Source: Brassica napus
Lineage: Eukaryota > Streptophyta > Magnoliopsida > Brassicales > Brassicaceae
Direction: 5' to 3'
Assembly: GCF_020379485.1 (NCBI RefSeq)
Contig: NC_063448.1
Location: 19,801,726-19,865,725 of the forward strand
Length of the DNA stretch: 64,000 nt
Shown: one piece after another, positions 24,418 through 38,000 of the stretch
How the letters are laid out: each line of letters begins with the position of its first letter
Position numbering within the stretch: position 1 is the stretch's first letter
The notes under the pieces: model-generated
Databases searched by the model: none
Seen by the model: only the letters and a program-made list of their open reading frames with translations
What the model was told of the DNA's origin: nothing
Made by a program: the position numbers and the translations under genes

Positions 24418-25672
24418 CGCTAATTGTTTCCATCCTTTTCAGTTACGGTGGATAAGCATCGACGGCCTCAGAGGATGGGAATATCTTCTTATCGTAGGGT
24501 TGCTTCTTTTAGTTATACACCAGTTCTTAGCTGCTTCTCACCATTACCCAGTTAGCGTTTTATAACATATTAGTATAATTAATATTACCACAAATATCAG
24601 AAAACATTGAACGGCGGGAAAATGAATGGTTAATATTACCTTTAACCTTTGCTACCGGTCACCCAAAAAAAAAATAACTAAATCTCGAACTCACACGTGC
24701 GAAAACCTTCTGGGCCGCTTGGGTCGCTAAGTCTTAGGGTCGTTTGGTCTGGGTCACTTTCAAGAGTTTCATGGGTCACGGCCCAGAACATCACGGGTCA
24801 TAACGCCTAATTCGTCACCGATTTATTTCTCTTCTCCTAGCGGCCCGTTTCGACAAGAAAAACTTCCAGCGACCCACTTGGCCAATTAAAAACTTGAAGT
24901 GACCCTATGTCACAAGCCACTCCATAATAAAGCTGTGGGTAGTATCTACAAAACATTAACCAATCACCATCAGAGTTTGATTGGTCAAAATTGTGGCTTT
25001 AAGTTTTTTGCTTTATGATTTAAATTTTAGATTTTTTGTTTTGGATTTAATTTGTTTTGCTGTAAATTTTTTTCCAGAACACTGAATAAAAACTCTAGAG
25101 AAAATGTTTTCTAAAGCTAACATATTTATTTTTATAATATTTTGGCTCTAGATTCAGTTTTAAAAATAAAAGCACGATTGTTTTAAAAGAGTACTGTAGA
25201 AAGTAAAGTGGTTGTCCATAACTCCTGCAACCTATACCAATGAACCCCAATATCTTTGGATACCCCTTATAAAGACAATTACAAAGATATAGGGCTTGAT
25301 TGATAGAGGATGTAGCTTTTAGTTTTGTGCTTTAAATTTAAATTGTAAATTTTGCGACTTTGGCTTTAGATTTTACTGTTGTAAAATTATTTCAAAGTTT
25401 TAAAAGCACTAAACATAAATATCTATAAAATTTGATTCTAAAACCAAAATATTTCTTTTTAAAGATTTTGTGATGTAACTTTAGTTTTTTTATTAAACTT
25501 GATTATTTGATTTTATTGTTGTAAAAAGACATGATGTTGTATAAAGCACTCAGAGTCATCATCAATCACTCGGGTAAGCTTTTGTTCATTATTTTTCTAT
25601 CGATCTCTGAAAATCTATGCAACATTTATACGTTTTAGTTATTTCTTTCGTAGCAAAGAAAAGTCCGAAACA
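24418..25672. other. Noncoding; probable right edge of the MULE-like block and diverged AT-rich repeats
   Basis: TTAATATTACC occurs twice (about 24575 and 24633) around GGCGGGAAAATGAATGG, a plausible but unproven element end. From 24,960 to 25,560 there are two related AT-rich stretches (GATTGGTCAAAATTGTGGCT; GATTGATAGAGGATGTAGCT) that look like diverged MITE-type repeats. No gene is seen. Confidence 0.4.
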
Positions 25673-25677
25673 AAGTC

Positions 25678-25850
25678 TATTAGAGTAATGGTTTACTTTG
25701 GTTTACAATGGTTTATACTTAGCATATTCCGGTTAAGTCTTACTCTTTCTATATAAAGAGAAAGACGTTGTAACAGATAAGATTAACTTGAATAAGAAGA
25801 AAAGTTCATCATCATGTAACAAACTTTCTCTCTCGTTTATTCAAGTAACA
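25678..25850 (+). repeat. Copia 5' LTR
   Basis: 173 bp, containing a TATATAAAG promoter-like box near 25748. It is paired with 30501-30673. Confidence 0.95.
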
Positions 25851-25862
25851 TGGTATCAGAGC
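25851..25862 (+). promoter_or_regulatory. Primer-binding site (tRNA-Met type)
   Basis: TGGTATCAGAGC directly abuts the 5' LTR. It is the standard initiator-Met primer site of plant Copia elements. Confidence 0.9.
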
Positions 25863-25966
25863 GTTGAACCATACGTTCAACAATCACGATCCTGAGCTTC
25901 GATCTTCTTCTTTTTCCTTCGATTCGATCGGAATCAGCTTCCGATTGATCGGATCTTCATTTCACA

Positions 25967-28900
25967 ATGGTTACTCTTCGTCGATCATCCCGTCGCGTTG
26001 GTCGTCCTTCGTCTGCAGCTAAATCGTCATCTCCGACGAGATCTGCGATTGTTCAACCTATTCCGGTGAACAACTCGACTGATCCATCGTCGTTAACTCT
26101 TCTGATTCATAATCCAACGACTATTCTGTCGTCATCTAACATTCCGTTTCAGAATCAATCGAGCATTCCGTCGTCAACAACAAACTCAATCCCGGACTTC
26201 TCTATTCAGAATGGTCAGGTCTTCAACTTTGATGGTATTCAATACTCTCAGTATTTCTTGGCTTATGGTGATAATCCAGGAACTTCATTGATTTCTGAAG
26301 TATTAGATGGATCTAACTACAATACCTGGAATATTGCTATCACCATTGCGTTAGATGCTAAGAACAAGATTGCTTTCGTTGATGGATCTCTTCCAAGACC
26401 TATTGAATCGCATCCTCATTTCCGTATTTGGTCAAGATGCAACAGTATGGTTAAATCCTGGATATTAAACTCTGTTACGAAACCGATCTATGGGAGTATC
26501 CTTCGTTTCAATGATGCTTAAGAGATATGGAAGGATCTAATGGCTCGTTTTCACTTGACGAACTTGCCAAGATCATATCAGCTAACACAACAAATATGGT
26601 ATCTCCAGCAAGGATCATCCGATCTATCTACATATTATACTAAACTCAAGATACTTTGGGATGATCTTGATGGAGCAGATTGTGCGAAAACGTGTCAATC
26701 TTGTGCTTGTGCTTGCTGCAAAGCGACTGCAGCAAAGATTGAACACACAAAGGTAATCAAATTTCTGGCTAGCTTGAATGAATCTTATTCAAATGCGCGT
26801 AGTCAGATCATCATGAAGAAGACCGTACCGGATCTATCTGAAGTCTACAATCTCCTTGATCAAGATTTCAACCAGAGGAGCATCACAACAATTCAGAATG
26901 CGAGTGCTTTTCAGATGACTAGTACTGAAACCTTTCATGCAGCAGTGAATGCAACTTATAACACACGTCCTTTTCGTCCCATTTGTTCCCATTGTGGTTA
27001 CAATGGTCACACTATTGACAAGTGTTATAAGATTCATGGCTATCCCCCTGGTTTTAAACACAAGAAGCCGCAAGATGGGAAAGCTTCTAGCACTGGTGCT
27101 GTCAAGCCTGTTGTTGCTCAACTCACTGTTAATGCTACTCAACAGAATGTGTCTGAGATGATGAATCCTCTTTCAAAAGATCAGATACAAGGAATGATTG
27201 ATTATTTCAATACTCATCTGAATCAGACTCAGAATCAGAATCAGACATCAGCTGCTTCTACATCTACTGGCACGATCACTGCGTTACCTGGTATGGCTCT
27301 CTCTTCTTACACTATTGGATTTATTGGAATGTTCAGAGCAACATGAAACACATTATCTTCCAAGTCATGGATTGTAGACAGTGGTGCTACTCATCATGTT
27401 TCACATGATCGAGGCTTATTTGAAACTCTCTCGGATTCTCTGGATAAATCTGTAACTCTTCCTACAGGTCTAAATGTTAACATTGCAGGGATTGGCCAGA
27501 CTCGTTTGAATCAATACCTTATGCTTACTAATGTCCTCTACATACCTGACTTTCGATTGAATTTACTCAGTATCAGTCAACTGACAAAGGATTTGAAATG
27601 CAGAGTAATGTTTGATGAATCTTCATGTATGATTCAGGATCCTGTCAAGGGGCTGGGGATTGGTCAGGGTGAGCAGATAGCTAATCTCTATGTTATGGAT
27701 GGAGCTTCAATAAATAATCCAGGAACTTCGCAGAAGAATCATTATATCAATGTTATAGTTGATACAGCTTTATGGCACAACTGATTAGGACATCCTTCTC
27801 TTAATAAAATTGATGTCATCACTGATGTACTTGGGATTCAACAAAGAAATAAAGGAAAATTTAATTGCTCTATCTGTCCTCTTGCAAAGCAAAAGAATCT
27901 TCCTTATGTTTCCCACAATAATCTCTGTGCCAATCCATTTGATCTGCTACATATTGATGTGTGGGGACCGTTCTCAGTTCCAACAGTTGAAGGATACCGT
28001 TACTTCCTCACAATTGTAGATGATCACACACCCCTTACATGGATATATCTGATGAAGACAAAAGCAGAGGTTTTAACAATCTTTCCTGACTTCTTACAGA
28101 TGATCGAAACGCAATACAAGACTCTGGTCAAAGGTGTTCGTGCTGACAATGCACCGGAGTTGCGCTTTGATGCCTTATATAAGAAGAAATGGATAGTCTC
28201 TTATCACTCATGTCCAGAGACTCCTCAACAAAATTCAGTAGTGTAAAGGAAGCATCAACACATATTGAATTTTGCAAGATCGTTGATGTTCCAGTCCCAT
28301 TTATCTCTTGAATTTTGGGGATATTGTGTCTTAACAGCTGTGTTTTTGATCAATAGACTACCGACTCCTCTCCTGAACTACTGATCTCCATATCAGGTTC
28401 TGACTCATAAGCAAACTCACTATGCTGATATGAGAGTATTTGGTTGTCTTGTCTATTGTTCAACTTCTTCAAAAGGTCGCCATAAGTTTCAACCACGAGC
28501 ACGTCCCTGCGTGTTTCTTGGTTACCCAGTTGGCTATAAAGGATATAAACTCCTTGACCTTGAGACACAATCTGTACATATTTCTCGCAATGTGGTGTTT
28601 CATGAAGATATATTTCCTTATGTTGATGACACAACTGCAAATGATCTTTTCTCAATGTTGGATATTGCAGTTGTATGTGACCATTCTACTAAGAAGAATA
28701 TCTCTGTAGTGAGTGAACGTCCCACAGTTGTGGAAAATCTTCCAGATAGAACTGCCTCTTCTTCTGCAGTTCCCGAGAATTTACCTTCTAAAAGACAATC
28801 AAAGCCACCAGGATATCTTCATGTCTACTATGTCAACATGACTGAAACGGACATTCCATATCCATTGGCTTCTTTTGTCTCTTATGATAAGCTTTCTGAA

Positions 28901-30493
28901 GGATATAATGCTTATATCTGTTCCATCTCTCTTCATTCGGAACCAACTTCTTTTGCTCAAGCCAAGAAGTTCGATGTTTGGATTAAAGCAATGAATGATG
29001 AGCTCTTAGCCTTGGAAAGTACTAACACTTGGGATATCTGTACTCTTCCACCAGACAAACATGCCGTCGGCTGTAAATGGGTTTACAAAGTGAAGTTAAA
29101 TGCTGATGGTACTCTAGAGAGATATAAAGCAAGATTAGTATCTAAAGGTTATACACAACAAGAGGGTATTGACTTTGTAGAAACGTTTTCTCCAGTAGCC
29201 AAGATGACTACAGTTAAAACTCTTCTTGCTGTGGCTGCAGCTAAACGGTGGAGCTTAACATAGTTAGATGTCTCCAATGCTTTTCTAAATGGAGATCTAA
29301 GTGAGGAAATCTATATGACTATTTCTCCTGGCTACACTCCTAAACCGGGGGTTACATTGCCTCCTAATGTAGTTTGTAAGCTGAAGAAATCATTATATGG
29401 TTTGAAACAAGCATCAAGACAATGGTTTCTCAAATTCAGTGAAAGCCTTATGAGACTTGGTTTTCAGAAGTCTTATTCAGATCACACTTTGTTTATTCGC
29501 AGAGTGAATGGCATCTATACATCGGTTCTTGTCTACGTTGATGACATCATTATTGCGTCTAACAATGATGATGATGTTACTCAACTAAAGACTGATCTTC
29601 AAAGCTCATTCAAACTGCGTGATCTTGGTCCTTTGAGATATTTTTTGGGTTTGGAAATTGCAAGATCTTCTTTTGGCATATCAGTTTCTCAACGCAAATA
29701 TACTTTGGCTATCATTGAAGATATGGGTCTTCTTGCTTGTAAACCATCTTCCATCCCCATGGATCCTAATGTTCGACTCGTTCAAGATAGTCTTGAACCG
29801 GTTCTTCCTGATTCATCTCCTTATAGAAGACTCGTGGGCAGACTGATGTATCTTACTATCGCCAGGCCGGATATCACCTTTGCTGTAAACATATTGTGTA
29901 AATTTTGTGCTGTTCCTAAGAATTCTCATTTTAAGGCTGCGTACAAAGTTGTTCACTATCTGAAAGGCACAATTGGTCGTGGTGTTTTCTACTCAAGCAG
30001 CAATGATCTTATTCTAAAGACATTCACTGATGCTGACCGGAGTTCTTGCAAAGATACTAGAAGATCTACTACGAGTTACTGTATGTTTTTGGGTAACTCG
30101 ATGGTCTCTTGGAAGTCCACCAAACAACCTACAGTCTCTCATTCTTCTGCTGAGTCAGAATATCGCGCTATGGGCTTTGCTGTTCGTGAAGTCGAATGGT
30201 TGGTCAAGCTTCTTCGAGAGTTTGATGCACCACAAGATCATCCAATGGCTTTCTTTTGTGATTCAACTGCTGCGATTCACATTGCTAATAATGCGGGTTT
30301 TCATGAGAGAACAAAGCATTTGGAGAATGATTGTCACAAAGTTCGTGACAGGATCACTGATGGTCTTATCAAAACTCTACACATTCGGACTGATATGCAG
30401 ATTGCGGATGTGTTCACTTAGCCATTACAACCTGGTCTTTTTCATAGTCTTATTGGCAAGATGTCTTTAAGTTCAATCTTCTCGCCATTTTGA
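25967..30493 (+). pseudogene. Copia gag-pol polyprotein, one frame with seven premature stops
   Basis: The frame is continuous from the ATG at 25967 to a TGA at 30491-30493 with no frameshift. It is interrupted by stops at 26519 (TAA), 27344 (TGA), 27782 (TGA), 28244 (TAA), 28382 (TGA), 29261 (TAG) and 30419 (TAG). Order of domains: gag (26300-26950), CCHC knuckle CSHCGYNGHTIDKC (about 26985), protease motif VDSGATHH (about 27394), pre-integrase LGHPS (27785), integrase with HIDVWGPF (27951) and the conserved Asp in RADNAPE (about 28139), reverse transcriptase with YVDDIIIAS (about 29537), and RNase H with SAESEYRAM (about 30150). The element cannot make an intact polyprotein. Confidence 0.94.
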
Positions 30494-30500
30494 GAGGGGC

Positions 30501-30673
30501 TATTAGAGTAATGGTTTACTTTGGTTTACAATGGTTTAGACTTAGCTTATTCCGGTTAAGTCTTACTCTTTCTGTATAAAGAGAAAGACGTTGTAACAGA
30601 TAAGATTAACTTGAATAAGAAGAAAAGTTCATAATCATGTAACAAACTTTCTCTCTCATTTATTCAAGTAACA
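30501..30673 (+). repeat. Copia 3' LTR
   Basis: 173 bp, five substitutions from the 5' LTR, preceded by a short purine tract ending at 30499. Confidence 0.95.
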
Positions 30674-30678
30674 AAGTC

Positions 30679-32779
30679 CAATTTTGTTGGGAATCCATAA
30701 GTCGGAAAGGAAGCTCCATATCAACTATCAAGCATTGCTGGGTGGTTGGCAACTATCTTCGATTGCGACGACTCATCCGCTTTGATCGATCACTAAAACT
30801 TAAAAACCTTGATTATTTGACATTTTTGACTATCTTAGATATTTTTCTTCGAATTTTGTCAAAACCTAGCTAAATGCTAACACACATGTATGTCATGGTG
30901 TAGAGTTTTTTTCATTCACTCGTTAACCATTAATTTAATTAGCGGTTATACATAAACTAATAGTAAACCCTTTTTTGGTAAATAAAAACGGATACTATAA
31001 TTTGTAACCAAATAAGGTCTATATTTTACCATGGATATTTTTTCTTCGGCTTTTGGTAATGGTATGCCGGCTTTTGGTAATGGTATGCAAATACATATTT
31101 TCCATCATTTATCTATCGATCTCTGTAACTCTAGCAATATTTACATGTTTTACTTATTTCTTTCGTCGCAAAATAAGTACGAACAAAGTCCATTTTTATT
31201 GGCAATCCATCGATTAATCAGTTGGCAAGGAAGCTCAATTTCAAGCATTGCTTGGTGGTTGGCGACTCTATCAGTATCCTCGATTGATGCGGCTCATCCG
31301 TTTTGATCACCGAATTTTAAAGACCTTATTTGTCATTTTGATGATATAAGATATTTTTCTTCGAATTCTATTATAAGCCCTAGCTAAATGCTAATACATG
31401 GTGTAAAGTTTTTAAATTCACTCATTAATACATATTCTGATAGTAGACTTTTTGGTAAATAGAATTAGATACTTTATAATTTGTAACCAACAAAAGTCAA
31501 TATCTTACCATGGATATTTTTCTCCGGGTTTTGTCGTTAACCCTAGCTAAATACTTTTTTTTTTTAATGAATAACCCTAGCTAAATACTATACCCCGTAT
31601 GACATGGTCTCAGGTTGTTTAATTCACCTTTCAACAATAAGTTTAGTTACGATTATACTTGTACTAAACATAGAAAAATACAGTGCAAAATTAGATAACC
31701 AAAGATAAAGTTATACTGGAAAACAAAGCCCTAGAGTCTTAAAGAAAGCGAAAACTGATAGGGTTCTATTTCACCGGAGCTACATATGATTACAAAGCAA
31801 AAGCCCATAACATGTCTTAAACATTGGAAAATAAAATAATTTAATACTATTAGTGGAAAGCACGAAGAAGAGCAATAGATGCTTCCAAATGGATCTACAA
31901 CCTAATCTTCTAAAACGGAACAACGAGCAAAGAACCAAATACGACGATTAATCAAACAAGAAACCACAATTGATAAAAAAACTCTTAACCACCTGTTTAC
32001 CAAAAAAAAAAAAAAACTGCTTATCCAACCTTATTAAAAATGATGGAATGAGGCAAATGAGAGTCGGAGATTATGATGCTCAATACTAACGAGACAAATA
32101 AAACATATACGTCAGTTGATTAAACCAAAAAGCAGCGACATAACAGTTGATTATCGTAAGATAATATGATAAACGTTTATTTGTATCATACAAAGACAAC
32201 ATGATAGGGTTTATATCTATATTCTATTAGTGTCACGTTTCCATAACAACAGTAAACAAATCAAAAGATAACCTTGTGCACCTTTATCCGAGGCAGCAAA
32301 ATTCTGTTTTTGACCAATGATCCCATTGTCCTAAATAAAATAATTCTCCTTTTGTTTGTGCCAGCAAAATAAAAATTCTCCCTTCCCCTCATGTCAGTTA
32401 TATATAAAAACAACGACTTATATATCTTTTAAACAATTGATGCAAAAACAGTTAACTGAAATCATCCTTCCACTCTTTTATTTTCTCCCACATCTCTACA
32501 AAATAGATTTTATTGTCAATTTTTTTTGGGGGTTTTTCGGTTTCTGTTAACCTCACCATTACTGTGGGGGGGATCATCTCTTTCGTTTTTCTTTGGGCTA
32601 GCGCTTTATCTTTGGGCTAGAATTGTTTTAAATGGCAGATCAATGTGGTGGATCATGAGTGTCTTAATTTCTCCAGTGTTGTTTTGTGGTGGTTGGGATG
32701 CAAGGATCATTCACATTGTTGTTGCATCACGAGAACCATTCACTAGATCATTTGGATATGATTCTATTGATTAGAGTAG
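30679..32779. other. Noncoding, with a diverged tandem duplication interrupted by the Copia element
   Basis: Sequence flanking the Copia insertion (about 25580-25672 plus 30674-30900) is repeated in diverged form at about 31085-31420, with shared CAAGCATTGC, GGTGGTTGGC and ATATTTTTCTTCGAATT. A third partial copy starts near 31500. From 31600 to 32780 the sequence is AT-rich with no coding signal I can support. Confidence 0.6.
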
Positions 32780-33320
32780 CGAGTTCCCAGTAACCTACCC
32801 AAGAGTCCCATTCATACCACCTCCGTATAAGAGCAAAGGAAACAAAGATAGTCTATTGATTCCATTGCATTATTACACAACAAACATTGAGCATCAGCTT
32901 GCAGATTCCATTATTAAAACCTTTCTTCTGTGGAGAGACGATCATGCATTGCAATCCATGCGATAAAAGTGTACTTTGGGGTCATTCCAAAGAACTAAAT
33001 CTCCTTGCAACAAGGTCCTAGAAGAAAGTGATGTCACGTGATGAGCCACGTCTATTTGAACTGAAACAGGCTTTAAACCCGTCTACCTCTGTTTTCCACA
33101 GTCTATCATCGTCCACTGGAGAGAGACCCTTGGACCAGAGACTAAGGATCTTTTCTTCTATCTGAACCAGTACACTAACTTTGTGCCTACGCCTCCGATA
33201 AGCTTGTACTGCCATCTCCACTTTTGTTATAGTCGAAGCAAACAGACGCAACTTGGGCAGCTTCTTCCACATCCAGAACCCCAAGGAGCTATGATCACTT
33301 ACACTCCAGCAGGAGCCCAT
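32780..33320 (-). pseudogene. LINE (non-LTR retrotransposon) fragment, zf-RVT region, frameshifted
   Basis: On minus, 33320-33018 gives SSLGFWMWKKLPKLRLFA, AYRRRRHKVSVLVQIEEKI and DDDRLWKTEVDGFKACFSS. Another frame then continues with FFGMTPKYTFIAWIAMHDRL (about 33008-32949) and, after a further shift, with WNLQADAQCLLCNN and SIDYLCFLCSY. This order matches the region between reverse transcriptase and RNase H in plant LINEs. No other LINE part is adjacent, so it is a broken fragment. Confidence 0.68.
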
Positions 33321-33661
33321 TAAGAATCTTAAGTTGGACCATGTATCTTTTCTTTTCTATTTTTATGGCATCTTTTTTTTTTGCTTTTTAGTGTATCAAA
33401 ATGTAAAAAAAAATTAATATATGAAAGCCTTATAAACAAATAATTATTTAAGTTTTGATCAGAAAATACAAAAGAGTTTAAATTAATGATAAACAACAGC
33501 AGATGAGAAGATAACACTAGAATTATTCTTTAAACTTTCTGCTGACAAAAGAAGGCACCAACTTATATATGAAGATACTACAAGCTTCATCTTCAGTTTA
33601 TCAAATAGTTCAATTCAGATATTTAGGAACATTAAATTCATCTAAAAATTATATACTATTA

Positions 33662-34147
33662 TTAGTTCTCAGGCTTTGGAGGGAAATTGAGATCGAAATC
33701 CAAGGGCACGCGTGATGGTTTATGTGGACTACGGTCCATCACCACAGATGACACTTCCGACTCCTCGATCACCATCGTCCCAGACTTGACCTGAATCTTC
33801 GAGAAAGGGAACCTGGTTTCAAGATTGAGATTGGTGATCGTCGAGGATGATCCGACGGTGCTGCTTTGGTTCGGACTCTCGTTGTCGACCAAGGAAGGTC
33901 GAGGGAAATTGGTTTGGGCTTTTGCCCCGCGAAAAGCAACAGCGGCTTTGTCGTAGGCACGAGCCGCTGCTTAGGGTGTATCGAAAGTGCCAAGCCAGAC
34001 TCGAGCCTTCTGCACCGGATCTCTGATCTCCGCGGCGTAACGACCCCATGGCCTCTTTCTCACTCCTCTATAACGGTTTTCTTTCTTTCCGCCGTCGCTG
34101 TTGTTTGTTTTAACGGCCGCCGTTTTACCTGTCGTCGGCGGCCCCAT
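33662..34147 (-). pseudogene. ERF8-like AP2/ERF repressor gene copy with one in-frame stop
   Basis: A frame of 162 codons including the stop, the same length as the intact copy at 39318-39803. It carries an AP2/ERF domain ([19 protein letters not shown], then VWLGTFDTP) interrupted by a TAA at 33971-33973 just after FDTP. The frame then resumes with [20 protein letters not shown] and ends in the EAR-type repression motif LDFDLNFPP. The stop removes part of the DNA-binding domain and all of the repression motif. A TATA-like TATATATA lies about 85 bp upstream of the ATG (34231-34241). Flanking noncoding sequence is also shared with the intact copy, so it arose by segmental duplication. Confidence 0.85.
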
Positions 34148-37100
34148 TTAGACAAAACAAAAGAAAATTATTTTTTATTACAAGAGGGAACTCGAGAGGT
34201 TATGTTTGTGAAGTTTGTGGGAGAAGGGAGGTATATATATACACAGACAGGGATAAAGAGTCACCGCGGTTTTTAAGAGGCAGAGTTTCGTAAATATAAG
34301 CAATTACGTGGTATCTTCTTCTTTTGACACGAGCGCGAAGTGTGAGTGAAAATGCTTTTTATTGGGTTTTTTTTCTTGAATGACTTTTAATGTCTTTTGT
34401 CTATTTTTTAATTTTATATTTGCAGAAAATTATATTTAGCGTTTTTGGTGGCTTATAATGGCTTTTACAATAAATTTGTTTTTCTTTTCTTCCTCTATTG
34501 GTAAGCAAACTGCAGACAGACACGACGTGGCAAATAATTAGAGTTGAACTTTTATATAGATTTTGTTTTTGTTTTAGTAAATAAATGCAAATAAGTGTGT
34601 TAATCATTATAATAATTACTTAAATATTTTTATCACCTAAAAAATATTTACTATACACTTTAAGTACATTGTGATTTGCAGATGTACATTTAGAGGGTGT
34701 TTAGATGAAAAGCACTTGATTTCATGTAAAGTTATTCATATACTTAGAAATTTATTAAACAAATAACTTTTACAAAAAATATTGGAAAACCAAATATAAG
34801 CCATCAAAATATTAACCTAATTTTTATGATTATAATAAGTAGATAAAAGAAATTTAAAAACATTCTATAAAATAACTAATAAAAAACAAAAAAAAAGCTC
34901 TTCACCCACACAGTCACACTTTTTCAGTTTGTGACGTGGAGACAAGATATCCGCTCCGCTCGTTTCGATCCGATCTGAAATATCCAGATATCCATAAATT
35001 ATCGGAGTAAATCAAATATTAAAAATCAATATTCGCTAATGATAAACTCTCATCTCCTTCAATCAAATTGGGATGCCCTCGATCTAACATGTCTCTCGGA
35101 AGAGGTAACATAAAGCTTATACTTGTGGGTATATTTAATGCTCATAAAAATAAAATAAAAATCACAAATACTAAATATTTTAGAGTCAGATATCTGCTAC
35201 ATTTCCACTTTTATACAAATAGATGTATGAATATCTACAATAAATATAGAGTTATAAATGTATAATTTTATATAATTATTATTTTCACATATAAAGTTAT
35301 TAATTTTATTTATAAAATTACTTATAAAAGTATTAAATTAAGAAAAGAATATAAAATCTTTATTGAAACTATAATTTTCTATAATTTTACGTTTTATAAA
35401 AAATAATTAAACAAAAATCATACTTTGTTTTGGCATCAATCCGTTGAAAAAATGTTAGAATACATATAAGTTGTTGCTTTTAAATAAATTTATTTTTTGT
35501 TTTAAACGCGGCGATTTTGGCTGATTTTTCAGAGAATAAATGTTCAATGGTCAAGATTAGTGGCATTTTTCTCTTATTCGGAAAAAAAAAATCAATTTTT
35601 TTTGGAGTTTTCAAGTTTTAAGTTGATAATTGTATTGTGGATATATCATATTTATCATCAATAATAAAAAAAATTAAAAGTTAAACGATGCAAACTATAA
35701 AAAAAAAGTCAAAGAATTATGGTGAAAGAAATTTGAAACACGATAATTGATTGCAGGTTCAACAAGGAAGATGAAGAGAAAATTATAAAACACACAAAAA
35801 TGCATTACTTGGGTCTGGAAGCCTGTGACCTGTTGATCAACTTATTGGCTATGTTGCCGATAAAGTTATATATAACCATAAAACTGATAATAGCTTTTAA
35901 AAATCCTCAAGCATTCTTTGATTTTTTTTGTTTTATAGTTAACTCGCTAAGTATGGATCGATTTCATACATTGCGCCTAGCGAGTTTTTGAATAACAGTT
36001 GTACCAAATTTGATTCGAGGAAAAGGCATAATTTTTCTTTTGTCAAAAAAAGAACAAAAGGAGAAAATACTGTATTTAGGACAATGGCATGATTGGTCAT
36101 AAGTAGAATTTGCTGTCTCTAATAAAGGTGCACACCGTTGTTATCTTTTAGTTGATTTGTTTCTTGGCTTTATGGAAAGCGACACTAATATAATAGATAT
36201 CAAACTGATATTCAGTGTTTTTCATTGTTTTGTTCATTTTCGTGTAGATATTTTGATTATTTTAGTTGTATTTAGACATGCGTATGATGTATATATACAC
36301 ATGACAAAATACATCCCTAAGACGATATGAAGAATTTTTATGTGGTGCTACATCGACCTTCCACAGCAGGTCTAAGAACACCGATGGGATGACTGCTCCA
36401 CAGTGAGTTGGATTACTAGGATCACAGTCGCCACATCTACCACCCAAAGAACATTGTGTCGGACCAACCTTGTAATCTGAACTGACTATGGTGACCATTC
36501 TATATTACCCATATTTGTAGATTTGATTCGTGTTTTGGCTCGATCCATCCTCTTAATTTTAAGACCCCTTTAAATATTTGTTTAACCTAATGGCTTAGCT
36601 ATCTTTTATCCATTGTATAAACCTAAGATCCCTGATATTTGTCTCTACGTTTTATGCAATTTCATGTTGTTAACTTTTTCTCCATTGTACAAACCTAAGA
36701 TCATTTTCTCCATCTTTTCCATCATTATTAAACAAACTTGTTTTCAGGTTGATTAGTGAGTAGTCAATCCTAGATATTTAACTAGGTAGATTAAAATGAC
36801 TAAGAGATGATTTATGATGCTTAGAGCGATATTATAATTATTTCTTACTTATGAGATGTTTTTAATGCTAGGTTGGCCTTGATCATGTGGATCTAGAATT
36901 TAAGTGATTTCATGTCATGAATGTGATTGATGAAATGGTTGAATGACTCTCATAATGTGCTTAGTATGCTAAGCCAATGGAAACCAATGTCTAAAATATT
37001 TAATGGTTGTTAAGATTTGTGTTTAATAAATGTTTGATTGTGATTAGCTAATGGAAGTTGATGTTTGTTGCATCATTAACATAGGGTTAATACCATGGAA

Positions 37101-37886
37101 GTGTATTAGACTACACCAGTGATTCTAGGGTTAAGTCACTATTTTTTTTTTAATTGATTATGTTAGCATCCATAACGATTACCAAAATTCAAAGATTTAT
37201 TTCTTAAATATTTGTTTGAGTTGCTTTGCCTTTTTTCTTTGTTAGCTTTTTTTTTTTGGTCAATGTCTTTGTTATCTTTGAAACTTTTTTTAGTGACTTG
37301 TTTAGTACCCCCTCTGTTTTTAAAAGTTGTTCTAGAGTAAAAAAATTGTTTAAAATAAAATGTATATTTTGAGTTCTTATGAAATTTGTATTAGTCAGTA
37401 ATTGTGAATTGTAAATACATAAATTGGTTAATACATAAATGATACATTTATTCTCAAAATTTATTATATTTTCTTAATATGGGTAAACACACACATAAAT
37501 ATATATATCTTTGAGAAACAACATATGGAGTATTAGATTGCTTACTTTGTTATTAGAATCCTTGACTTGAACTTTTAAGTTTAAATTAAGTCATTTACTT
37601 GCATTTTGAGCATTTTAAACATCCCAAAAAACTGACACCTCGTATTTAAAAAAAAAAACTGACACTCACAACTACAATGACATAGCTGAAACTTACAGCT
37701 GAGTAGAGTGGGAGACGAAATTATCCACATCAAAAACCTATGTTGTATTTGATGAAACAAATAAATGTTCTATCATGTTGTTTTACGTTAATCAGCTGTT
37801 ATAAATCAAAGAATATATCTTTTTTTTTGGGTCAAAAAATCAAAGAATATATCTATCTAAATTTTGTTCCTCATAAATTAATCAAT

Positions 37887-37889
<3 letters not shown>

Positions 37890-37946
<57 letters not shown>

Positions 37947-37953
37947 TTTTCAA

Positions 37954-37998
<45 letters not shown>
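37890..37998. repeat. Paired (TA)n microsatellite with a short spacer
   Basis: Two AT-dinucleotide runs of roughly 50 and 40 bp surround GTTTTTTCAAATTTT. They can self-pair and are prone to length change. Confidence 0.9.

Positions 37999-38000
<2 letters not shown>

Larger units (their letters stand above)
25678..30673 (+). mobile_element. Ty1/Copia LTR retrotransposon, complete, with inactivated polyprotein
   Basis: Two 173-bp LTRs (25678-25850 and 30501-30673) differ at five positions (2.9 percent). They are flanked by the 5-bp target duplication AAGTC (25673-25677 and 30674-30678). The LTRs begin TATTAG and end AACA rather than TG...CA. A tRNA-Met-type primer site TGGTATCAGAGC follows the 5' LTR at 25851, and a purine tract (GAGAGGGG) precedes the 3' LTR. 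The internal order gag-protease-integrase-RT-RNase H is that of Copia. Confidence 0.96.

Noticed and set aside
36262..36498. Cysteine-containing 78-aa ORF as a small secreted peptide gene
   Set aside because: No signal peptide, no recognisable cysteine pattern, and an isoleucine/tyrosine-rich tail that reads like AT-rich noncoding DNA.
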